Program-made: the position numbers and the translations under genes
Origin: Okeania sp. SIO3B5
GTDB taxonomy: Bacteria; Cyanobacteriota; Cyanobacteriia; Cyanobacteriales; Microcoleaceae
Reading direction: 5' to 3'
Assembly: GCF_010692555.1 (NCBI RefSeq)
Contig: NZ_JAAHHG010000028.1
Location: 4,432 to 53,995, forward strand
Length of the DNA stretch: 49,564 bases
Notes under the pieces: model-generated
What the model was told of the DNA's origin: nothing
What the model saw: only the letters and a program-made list of their open reading frames with translations
The model's database searches: none
Shown here: piece after piece, positions 8,487 through 15,569 of the stretch
Numbering within the stretch: position 1 is the first letter of the stretch
How the letters are laid out: each line of letters begins with the position of its first letter

Positions 8487-8757
8487 CTAACTAACGGCAA
8501 ATTCAGTTAAACTACGTTTATATGGGGCATGAAATCCTAAGACAATATCTTTTTTAGGAACCCCAGCAGCTATCAATTGATTAGCAATTCCGATTTCTGT
8601 TCCATCTCTTTGAATCCATATTTTATTATCTTTTAAGTCAACATGAATAATCACACCATAGATTATTTTTTGTTCTTTCCAGCCTATATTTAAAACTTGA
8701 TAATGATGGCGTTTTGTATCAAAGAGAAGTTTAATTTCTGTGTTACTTTTTCCATTG
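8487..8757 (-). pseudogene. xisI: xisI fragment (3' part only)
   Basis: Minus-strand frame open for about 90 codons ending DIVLGFHAPYKRSLTEFAVS, the XisI C-terminus. The first ~20 codons are missing: at 8757 homology to the second copy (10577 onward) stops and unrelated sequence containing TTTGCGCAGCATTCCGCAGG begins. About 95 percent of bases match the second copy by eye. XisI is a control factor for excision of the fdxN element in Nostoc, but homologues are widespread in cyanobacteria without that element. Immediately downstream sits an end fragment of the GTAAGCATTCAGC element (8450-8483). Confidence 0.8.
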
Positions 8758-8802
8758 TTTGCGCAGCATTCCGCAGGAAATGCTTACCTTTCAAAAGACT
8801 AG

Positions 8803-8940
8803 CTATTTCCGAAAGTCTAAAAACCCCCACTTGATTATTTCTTGATTGCCAGCTTCAATCCATGAATTTAGACGATAGTTCATTTTGTCAAAAAACTCCT
8901 GAGTCCATACATTCCGCTCTTCGTTTTGTATTTCTTTCAT
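8803..8940 (-). pseudogene. short unassigned reading frame, possibly a gene fragment
   Basis: A 45-codon frame beginning MKEIQNEERNVWTQEFFDKM and ending WGFLDFRK. Composition looks protein-like, but I recognise no family and it ends beside the broken xisI copy. It may be the start of a displaced gene. Low certainty. Confidence 0.25.
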
Positions 8941-8966
8941 TGTGGCAAGTAATCGCGAATAATTTA

Positions 8967-9159
8967 TACCAATTAAAAAAAAGAATGTTACGAATAATCA
9001 GGGCAATTAAAATACTTTATAGGAGATGTTTTTTGGACTAAAAAGATAAATTTAGCCCTAAAAACTGCTATTAAAGCCATTATTATGACTCCTGACTCCT
9101 GAGTTCTGAATCCTAAGAAATATCCTAACTATTTGTAGCCAACATTTATCAATTTGGTA
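8967..9159. mobile_element. MITE, TACCAATT family, copy 1
   Basis: Begins TACCAATT and ends AATTTGGTA, with a shared inner sequence AAAAAGAATGTTACGAATAA on the left and CTAACTATTTGTAGC on the right; the same arrangement recurs at 47361-47555. The middle contains a seven-base tandem repeat (GACTCCT). No coding potential. Confidence 0.65.
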
Positions 9160-9309
9160 TTATAGCTATATTCTCAGACATATCGAGCCACCTACTAATA
9201 CTGGGAAATTTAATAGACTTAGTAATGGAATTTTTTTTGTGATAAGTATCACTGCTGTTGTTAACTAAATTAATCTAAAATTTTGAGGTAATTTTAGATT
9301 CAATCAAAT

Positions 9310-10485
9310 ATGTTAACCAACGCATCTTTAATCAAAATAGGTTCTGGTTGGGAATTTGTCAGTGAAGAAATTTTAGAGGATTTTCTTTATGAAAATTTGG
9401 AAAAATTACTCGGTTTAAATGTCTTAGACAGACAATATATTGTTAATAATCAAAGATGCGATATTTTGGCAGTCGATAGTCATAAAAAATTAGTAGTTTT
9501 AGAATTAAAAAATGTGGAGGATAGGGGAATAGTTCAACAGTTGACTCGTTATTATGATGCTTTATTAGGCGAGCAACCTTTTAGTGAGAAAGTAGATTAT
9601 CAGCAACCTGTAAGATTAATAGCAATTACTCCTAATTTTCATCGAGATAATTTTACAGATAGAACATATCATACTCTTGATTTTCAGTTTCTAGAGTTTT
9701 CTGTGATTGAAAATGAGGATAAGTTTTATCTCAGTTTGAAAGATGTCGATAATGGGAAGATTTCAAAGACAATTATTCCATATCAAGAATTAGAAAATGA
9801 TTTATATTTACCTACTCCACCTACAGCACTTTTGAAACTTGTAAATAATTGTGATGATCAACGGCAAGAAGAGATTTTTAGGATTCGACAGAAAATTTTG
9901 GGGTTTAATCCTAAAATTCAGGAATTTGCTTCTGCTGGCAGTATTAAATACGGAAGTGGTAGTGGCAAAAGTAGTAAATTTTGTGCTGAATTTTGTTCTT
10001 ATAAAGATGAAATAATATTGTTTCTTTGGCTGCCATATAAAGGTGGTGAAAGTTCAAGAATTGGTAGAGCAAGAATTTGGACAGATTGGCAAGATCAAGC
10101 TTTGATTGAAGGTTATGTTTCAAAAGGAATAGGAACAAAAATAAATAAGCATAAAAAGAGTATGCAAAAATTAATAGAAGCAATTGAAACAGAAGGAGAT
10201 TGCTGCAAAGTAACATTCACTGAGAATAAAATTGTTAAGGGTAGATATAGTTTACCAATCAAACCAACTATGCTCAATAAATATTTTCAGGTAGTCAATA
10301 GAATTCTTAGTGATTACGAACACGCAAAACTTTTAACATACGAAGATGTAGAGTTATTTAAGCATTATAAAAAAATGTCCAAAGAAAGAATGGGAAAAGA
10401 ATTAAATTCAAAAGTTTTAGATTATTACAAATCTCTAGACTCATTAATTGACCTAGTATTAGAAAAATGGTTAGCAAGACTTTGA
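9310..10485 (+). CDS. NucS-like (DUF91) PD-(D/E)XK endonuclease-domain protein
   Basis: A 391-residue protein. Residues ~15-115 hold a PD-(D/E)XK core: the strand RCDILAVDSHKKLVVLELKN gives D..(E-x-K), followed by an alpha-helix with QLTRYYDAL, the pattern of the NucS/RecB-like archaeal-type endonuclease domain. The remaining ~270 residues, including a lysine-rich central block, have no assigned fold and probably bind nucleic acid or a partner. No methylase is nearby, so it is either an orphan nuclease or a defence component. It lies between two direct ~270-bp copies of the xisI 3' part, which suggests arrival or loss by recombination. The ribosome-binding site is weak. Confidence 0.75.
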   Translation: MLTNASLIKIGSGWEFVSEEILEDFLYENLEKLLGLNVLDRQYIVNNQRCDILAVDSHKKLVVLELKNVEDRGIVQQLTRYYDALLGEQPFSEKVDYQQPVRLIAITPNFHRDNFTDRTYHTLDFQFLEFSVIENEDKFYLSLKDVDNGKISKTIIPYQELENDLYLPTPPTALLKLVNNCDDQRQEEIFRIRQKILGFNPKIQEFASAGSIKYGSGSGKSSKFCAEFCSYKDEIILFLWLPYKGGESSRIGRARIWTDWQDQALIEGYVSKGIGTKINKHKKSMQKLIEAIETEGDCCKVTFTENKIVKGRYSLPIKPTMLNKYFQVVNRILSDYEHAKLLTYEDVELFKHYKKMSKERMGKELNSKVLDYYKSLDSLIDLVLEKWLARL

Positions 10486-10576
10486 ATATAACTACAATTC
10501 AATCTGATAAAAAAAATATTTAGCTTTAAGAAAAACATCCTGCATATACAAATCCCGATACCTAAATTAATCATTA

Positions 10577-11037
10577 CTAACTAACAGCAAATTCGGTTAA
10601 ACTACGTTTATATGGAGCATGAAATCCTAAGACAATATCTTTTTTAGGAACCCCAGCAGCTATCAATTGATTAGCAATCCCGATTTCTGTTCCATCTCTT
10701 TGAATCCAAATTTTATTATCTTTTAAGTCAACATGAATAATCACACCATAGATTCTTTTTTGTTCTTTCCAGCCAATATTTAAGACTTGGTAATGATGAC
10801 GTTTTGTATCAAAGAGAAGTTGAATTTCTGTACTATTTTTTCCATCATTAACTGAATGTTCGGTGAGAATATTTTGGATAAGTTGAGAGTAATATCATGT
10901 CCGGATAATTAGTGATAAAAAACTTTCTCCTTCTTTTCTTCTTTCTTCCCTCCTGAATTCTGAATTGCAGAATTGCTGAATTCTGAGTGTTTATTTATAA
11001 CTGTTCAACCGGACATGATATAATCTATTCTTTCCAT
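10577..11037 (-). pseudogene. xisI: xisI, interrupted by a 126-bp MITE
   Basis: The frame starts MERIDY at 11037, overlapping the end of xisH, and is broken after six codons by an inserted element (10894-11019). After the insert it resumes YSQLIQNILTEHS and runs to TEFAVS and a stop. Removing the insert and one copy of a 2-bp AT duplication leaves 333 nt, or 110 residues, the normal XisI length, with the frame intact. The insertion is therefore recent and the protein was whole before it. XisI works with XisH in fdxN-element excision control in Nostoc; the wider role is unknown. Confidence 0.88.
10894..11019. mobile_element. MITE, ATCATGTCCGG family, inserted in xisI
   Basis: 126 bp with perfect inverted ends ATCATGTCCGG / CCGGACATGAT, flanked on both sides by AT, the probable target duplication. 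The inside has seven-base-like TGAATTC repeats. A second, left-truncated copy is at 19060-19160 and a diverged relative at 22119-22221. No reading frame. Confidence 0.85.
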
Positions 11038-11441
11038 AACACGACTTCCTGTTTAATATAATCAAAAATTAAAAGTTTAATTTGATATTCTGCCACAGAA
11101 TCTTGAATAAATTGACGAGAAAAGAAATCTTCATAAGTATCTTGAGGAATTGCCAAGTAGAGGATTCTTTCTGGTTATTCCTGTTTTAAGGCTAACCGAT
11201 AATTGAGAATTTGCCCTAAAGCAAGATGAAATTCTGTGACTTCTGATGCTCTTAAGAAAGATTTAATTTCTATGGCGATTTTTTGACCTGCTTTTTCGGC
11301 TGCAATTAATCTTTCTGCGCCTAGATATATGTAAAATTCTACATCATTTACTTTCAGATAAAGCGGATCGTTAGTAATCTTCCAGCCATCTTTTTCAATG
11401 GCGATACAAACTGATTGATGAAATATATCTTTGGCTGACAC
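11025..11441 (-). pseudogene. xisH: xisH with a premature stop codon
   Basis: The minus strand encodes a full-length XisH (138 codons): MSAKDIFHQSVCIAIEKDGW, LGAERLIAAEKAGQKIAIEIKSF, LALGQILNYRLAL, then after an in-frame TAA (11175-11177) PERILYLAIPQDTYEDFFSR and on to VVLWKE. XisH has a restriction-endonuclease-like core (E-I-K-S-F is visible). A single base change would explain the stop, giving an 88-residue product truncated after that core. Start codon is GTG. Its last codons overlap the xisI start, the usual xisH-xisI operon arrangement. Confidence 0.88.
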
Positions 11442-11581
11442 AGAATTTAATTATTAACACAATTACATTAGTATAAATAGTTATTATCTCTAGCTGTAGG
11501 AGCTAGCTGTTAAGAAACCTTGAAAATTCAATATTTATCTTCAATATAGACTCTCTCCTACAGATATTTTTTCATTACCAA

Positions 11582-12220
11582 TTAATACATAATTCCCTTA
11601 CCTTTTTCATTAAACTCTTTAAAAGTTTGCTCTGATAATTCCTGGGTAGTCATTGCTTGCAAAACAGAAAATGGTAATGTCAAATGATTAGCACCTGCTA
11701 ATAAAGTGGCAACAGCTTCATCAGGAGATTTTATACTTGCTGCTAAAATTTCTGTACCGCTACCCTGCACTACCTCAGCCATTTCCCGTACCAACTTTAA
11801 ACCATCTCCCAATAGTCTTGTTGCCCGGTTAACATAAGCGATCGCATATTTAGCACCTCCTTCTACAGCTACTACTGCTTGAGCGGGATGATATATTCCA
11901 GTTACAGAACAACTAATTTCTCGAGACAGATGAGATAGTGCTTGAAAACCAGTGGCAGTTGCCGGAATTTTCAGAACCATTTTATGACCAATTAATTTCG
12001 ATGCAGTTTTCGCTTCTGCCATCATGTCATCAAAATTAGTAGCAGTAAGTTGGTAATATAATTCTCCAGAAACAATTTCTGAAAGTTCTTTTAATGTAGC
12101 TTCTGGAGACAGATCGCTTTTTACTAACAAAGTAGGGTTAGTTGTCACGCCAGATATCCAACCAAATTTACTGGCAACTCTAGCTTCTGTTACTATTGCT
12201 GAATCAAGATAAAGAACCAT
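11582..12220 (-). CDS. transaldolase family protein (TalC/fructose-6-phosphate aldolase type)
   Basis: A 212-residue TIM-barrel enzyme of the short transaldolase class. LYLDSA at the start, GVTTNPTLL, and VLKIPAT with the Schiff-base lysine are the family signatures, and LAASIKSPDEA and GANHLTLPF follow in the right order. The short class covers transaldolase and fructose-6-phosphate aldolase; which reaction this copy catalyses (C3 transfer between sugar phosphates, or aldol cleavage) cannot be told from sequence alone. A strong ribosome-binding site (AGGAG) precedes ATG. Cytosolic. Confidence 0.88.
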   Translation of the reverse strand: MVLYLDSAIVTEARVASKFGWISGVTTNPTLLVKSDLSPEATLKELSEIVSGELYYQLTATNFDDMMAEAKTASKLIGHKMVLKIPATATGFQALSHLSREISCSVTGIYHPAQAVVAVEGGAKYAIAYVNRATRLLGDGLKLVREMAEVVQGSGTEILAASIKSPDEAVATLLAGANHLTLPFSVLQAMTTQELSEQTFKEFNEKGKGIMY

Positions 12221-12282
12221 TTTTTCTCCTACAAAAATTGGCGTTGCTGAATTTGTGTATGATATTAATTTTAATTACTAAG

Positions 12283-12389
12283 GAGTCAGGAGTCAGGAGG
12301 AAAGAAAGGAAGATATATTTCTCTTTCTCCCCACACTCCCCACACTCCCCCACTCCCCCACTCCCCTACTCCCCTACTCCCCTATTCCC
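12283..12389. repeat. seven-base tandem repeats (GGAGTCA; CCCCACT/CCCCTACT)
   Basis: Two arrays: GGAGTCA units near 12285-12306 and C-rich CCCCACT-like units at 12330-12389. The second array overlaps the 3' end of the next gene on the minus strand and supplies its last codons and stop. Confidence 0.8.
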
Positions 12390-13036
12390 TCAAAAGGTCC
12401 TAAAAAAGTAGGTCGAGGGCGAGTAATATGAACTTCCCATAATGCTTTTAATACTGCCAAAATTTCACGGGTTGAATAACGCCTCATGGAATCATTTCTA
12501 AATTTTCCCCAATCTGGTGTACCTAAACCTGTAGCATCGACTCCCAGTTGACGACAGGTATAAACTGCACGAGGTAAATGATAACGTTGAGTTACTAAAA
12601 CTGCTTGGGTAATGCCAAATATTTCTTTGGCACGATAACAACTTTCATAAGTGCTAAAACCAGCATAATCTAAAGTAATATCATCAACAGATACACCACG
12701 GGAAATTGCATATTCTTCCATTGCCTTCACTTCATTATAATCAGGGGTACCATTGTCACCAGTCATCAAAATTTTTTGAACACTACCAGTTTTGTACAAG
12801 TTCACAGCTCCTTGTACTCTGTCAGCTAACATTGGCGTGGGAGTACCATCTTCCCATATTCCGGCCCCAAAAACTATAGCAATAGGTTGCTCTGGCACTT
12901 CTTCTGGGTTTTTGTATCGATATTTACTTGTCGCTATTCTGACATAAACGTTTAAAGCTAGAGGCATTAGTAGCATTGTTAATACTAAAACTAGAAAAAT
13001 TAAGCGTTGATTGAGTAAAAATAATTTAGGTAACAT
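12374..13036 (-). CDS. SanA/YdcF-like membrane protein (DUF218)
   Basis: A 220-residue protein with one N-terminal membrane helix (about residues 12-32) and a DUF218 domain. IAIVFGAGIWEDGTPTPMLA, LMTGDNGTPDYNEVKAM and VLVTQRYHLPRAVYTCRQLG are the conserved blocks of SanA (vancomycin high-temperature exclusion protein) and its relatives, which affect the envelope barrier. The final residues EGIGE and the stop come from the seven-base repeat that follows, so the native C-terminus may have been slightly different. Same strand as its neighbours, but spacers are too long to call an operon. Confidence 0.85.
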   Translation of the reverse strand: MLPKLFLLNQRLIFLVLVLTMLLMPLALNVYVRIATSKYRYKNPEEVPEQPIAIVFGAGIWEDGTPTPMLADRVQGAVNLYKTGSVQKILMTGDNGTPDYNEVKAMEEYAISRGVSVDDITLDYAGFSTYESCYRAKEIFGITQAVLVTQRYHLPRAVYTCRQLGVDATGLGTPDWGKFRNDSMRRYSTREILAVLKALWEVHITRPRPTFLGPFEGIGE

Positions 13037-13111
13037 AATTAAGAATAAATTTTAGGTTTTATATCAAGTTCTGGTAATTTGAGTATAGGAGACATGTATA
13101 AATGTTAACTA

Positions 13112-13348
13112 GGGCTTGTTGATTAAATCTCAAAGCATTAAGTGATATTGGCTAAAGCCTTTTTGGGGTTTAAAAAAAGTGCCTGGTATCACGTCCCACA
13201 CTCTCAAAAAGTTAGCATAAATAGCAGAATAATTGCAGAAAAATCACGATCGACAAATATATCCGACTACCTCCTAACTACTTTCTACTCCCTCACTCCC
13301 CTACTCCCCCACTCCCCTACTCCTTAAAAAGACTTTTTCAGCAAACCC
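13112..13348. mobile_element. MITE, GGGYTTGCTGA family, copy A
   Basis: Ends GGGCTTGTTGA and CAGCAAACCC in inverted orientation; 6-bp duplication TAACTA on both sides. The right duplication touches the stop codon of pyrD, so the element landed exactly at the 3' end of that gene. Inside is a CCCTACT/CCCCCACT seven-base array. Confidence 0.85.
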
Positions 13349-13354
13349 TAACTA

Positions 13355-14533
13355 CTATTTGTGTGCCAAACCAATTGCTTCAGAAATAGAATTTAATCCT
13401 CTTTCATCTAACTTTTGTAATAACCCTTGGAGAATTTGTTTGACCATTCCCGGTCCTTGATATACCCATCCTGTGTAAACTTGAATTAAACTTGCCCCCG
13501 CCGTAATTTTATCCCAAGCATCTTCTACAGTAAATATACCACCTACACCAATAATTGGTAATTTTCCTTGAGTTTCTTGCCAGATAAATTTAATTATTTC
13601 CGTAGATCTTTGAGTTAATGGTGCGCCACTAATTCCACCTGCCTCTTCAATGACAAGTTTACCAGTTTTAGCAATAATTTTAGTTTTTAATCCATCACGA
13701 GAAATAGTTGTATTAGTGGCAATAACTCCAGAAATTTGATATTGTTGAATTAGGTCTAGTATTGAAGCGATCGCTTCTTTTTCTAAATCTGGCGCAATCT
13801 TAACTAAAATTGGCTTAATACCTTGATTTTCTGCTTGTAAATCTGCTAGAATGTTACTTAAATTTTCAACATTTTGCAGGGAACGTAGCCCTGGAGTATT
13901 AGGAGAAGAAACATTAACTACAAAATAATCACCCCAATCTTTTAACAATCTAAAACTACCTAAATAATCTGTTGCTGCTGACTCTAAAGATGTTATCTTG
14001 GATTTACCAATATTTATACCATAAGGAAAAAAATTACGACAAAAAGAATAATTATTCTCCCGTAAGCTGAGAACCTCTGGAACATTTTTTCCTTGAGATT
14101 GTAATCTCATAGCTAAAGCAGCAGCACCTTGATTATTAAATCCCATTCTATTCAAAGCAGCTCGATCTATTGGCAAACGAAATAATCTTGGCTGAGGATT
14201 TCCCGGTTGTTCGTGAAGAGTAACTGTACCAAGTTCAGCAAACCCAAAACCTAATTGAGGCCAGGCATTAATGGCCACACCATCTTTATCAAATCCTGCA
14301 GCTAAACCAACGGGGTTTTTAAAGTTTAATTTCCATAAAGTTTGTTCTAGACGAGTATCCTCAAAACATAAAGATTTTTGCATCATTGTCTGCAACCCAC
14401 TTATTAGTTTACTAGAGGAGTTAGTATCCATAAAACTGAGAATATTTAGGACTTGATGATGTACCCATTCTGGATCGGATTTTAATGCAGAAAATAGAGT
14501 CGGAAATATGACAGAGCGATAAATATTTAACAC
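13355..14533 (-). CDS. pyrD: dihydroorotate dehydrogenase (quinone), class 2
   Basis: A 392-residue FMN enzyme of pyrimidine synthesis that oxidises dihydroorotate to orotate with quinone, at the membrane. Class 2 features are the N-terminal helical extension (~residues 1-60), NPVGLAAGFDKDG, FGFAELGTVT, RLFRLPIDRAALNRMGFNNQG, VNVSSPNTPGLR with the catalytic-base serine, and ATNTT, GGISGAPL and GVGGI for FMN phosphate. The start is GTG, the only start that gives the usual N-terminus. A MITE target duplication abuts the stop codon. Confidence 0.97.
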   Translation of the reverse strand: MLNIYRSVIFPTLFSALKSDPEWVHHQVLNILSFMDTNSSSKLISGLQTMMQKSLCFEDTRLEQTLWKLNFKNPVGLAAGFDKDGVAINAWPQLGFGFAELGTVTLHEQPGNPQPRLFRLPIDRAALNRMGFNNQGAAALAMRLQSQGKNVPEVLSLRENNYSFCRNFFPYGINIGKSKITSLESAATDYLGSFRLLKDWGDYFVVNVSSPNTPGLRSLQNVENLSNILADLQAENQGIKPILVKIAPDLEKEAIASILDLIQQYQISGVIATNTTISRDGLKTKIIAKTGKLVIEEAGGISGAPLTQRSTEIIKFIWQETQGKLPIIGVGGIFTVEDAWDKITAGASLIQVYTGWVYQGPGMVKQILQGLLQKLDERGLNSISEAIGLAHK

Positions 14534-15088
14534 TTGATTCTAAATGGTAGTTGACAATTAAAAACTAAAAATGAAAACTCAAATTTTTATAAGGTATAAT
14601 CTTGAGATGACAAGACTATTTTTAATCAAAGCACACTAATTAATTCTCGATTGTTAATATATCATTAATATTACTGATAAATAAGAGTTAGAGATATGCA
14701 CCCGTCTCAACAGGAAAATTTTATAAAATATCTCTTTCCCATCACTAAAAACAAGATATTTTATTGAGAACAGCTTGTTTAAAATTAATATTAAGCCATA
14801 TTTACTAGATTGAGCGGATATAAATTAATAATTAATAATTAATAATTAATAATTAATAATTACTTCTCATTGAAAACAGATTGAATTGACTCAAAGGAAA
14901 ATTTTTCTTTATTATTCCCTGAAAATGCGAGGATTAAAACCACAATTTTTCTGCAAAAAATATTGAAAATATTATGTCCTTAAAGGCTTATGAATAAACA
15001 GTAATAGGGAGTAAAAAAAATGAGTTATGAAAGCAGAAATAATACAATAAACCATAGGAAAAGAAAGTTTTTAACTTCTAAATAATTA
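14534..15088. other. spacer without genes, with an AATTAAT repeat
   Basis: No credible gene on either strand. 14823-14864 is a tandem AATTAAT (seven-base) array. The sequence ATGCACCCGTCTCA near 14697 resembles the end of the GGGTGCATCTCA element found at 15135 but has no partner end, so it may be a relic. Confidence 0.5.
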
Positions 15089-15495
15089 GGGTTTGCTGAT
15101 TAATTCTCAAAGCATTGACATATAAAGACAAATAGGGTGCATCTCATATTGGCAAAAATACTTTTTTCCTATATATTTCCTGTTCCCTGTTCCCAGATCC
15201 GGTGTTCCCTAAAAGCAATAACTTTTTGGCTTTATTCACGCATTGAGATGCACCCGACAAATACCTTTTTGGGGCCTTTAAAAAGTGCACCTGTTTCAGC
15301 TCTTAATGCTCAAAAAATTAGTATTTTAGGCACATAGTTGGGCAGAAAAATTATTCTTACAATTCTTACTCCTACTTCCTCGCTCGTACCCCGTTCCTCC
15401 TGTCTCCTGTCTCCTGTCTTCCCCTCCACCGGAGGGGGAGGGGCGAGGGGTGGGTTGTCTCCTACCCTTACCCATAAGACTTTTTCAGCAAACCC
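15089..15495. mobile_element. MITE, GGGYTTGCTGA family, copy B, carrying a nested element
   Basis: Ends GGGTTTGCTGA and TCAGCAAACCC; 6-bp duplication TAATTA on both sides. It is longer than its relatives because a 121-bp element sits inside it (15135-15255). A CTCCTGT seven-base array lies at the usual internal place near the right end. Confidence 0.88.
15135..15255. mobile_element. MITE, GGGTGCATCTCA element nested in copy B
   Basis: 121 bp with inverted ends GGGTGCATCTCA / TGAGATGCACCC and a perfect 8-bp duplication GACAAATA on both sides. Being inside copy B, it is the younger insertion. It contains a short TCCCTGT repeat. No reading frame. Confidence 0.88.
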
Positions 15496-15569
15496 TAATT
15501 AAGCTTATATATTATAATCTATTTCTTTTCTTCTCAAGATAACCATTAAATAATGAGGATAATCGATCG

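Noticed and set aside
12196-12411. Plus-strand reading frame in the spacer before the SanA-like gene
   Set aside because: It is made largely of seven-base C-rich repeats (PHSPHSPTPP-like product) and overlaps two real genes.
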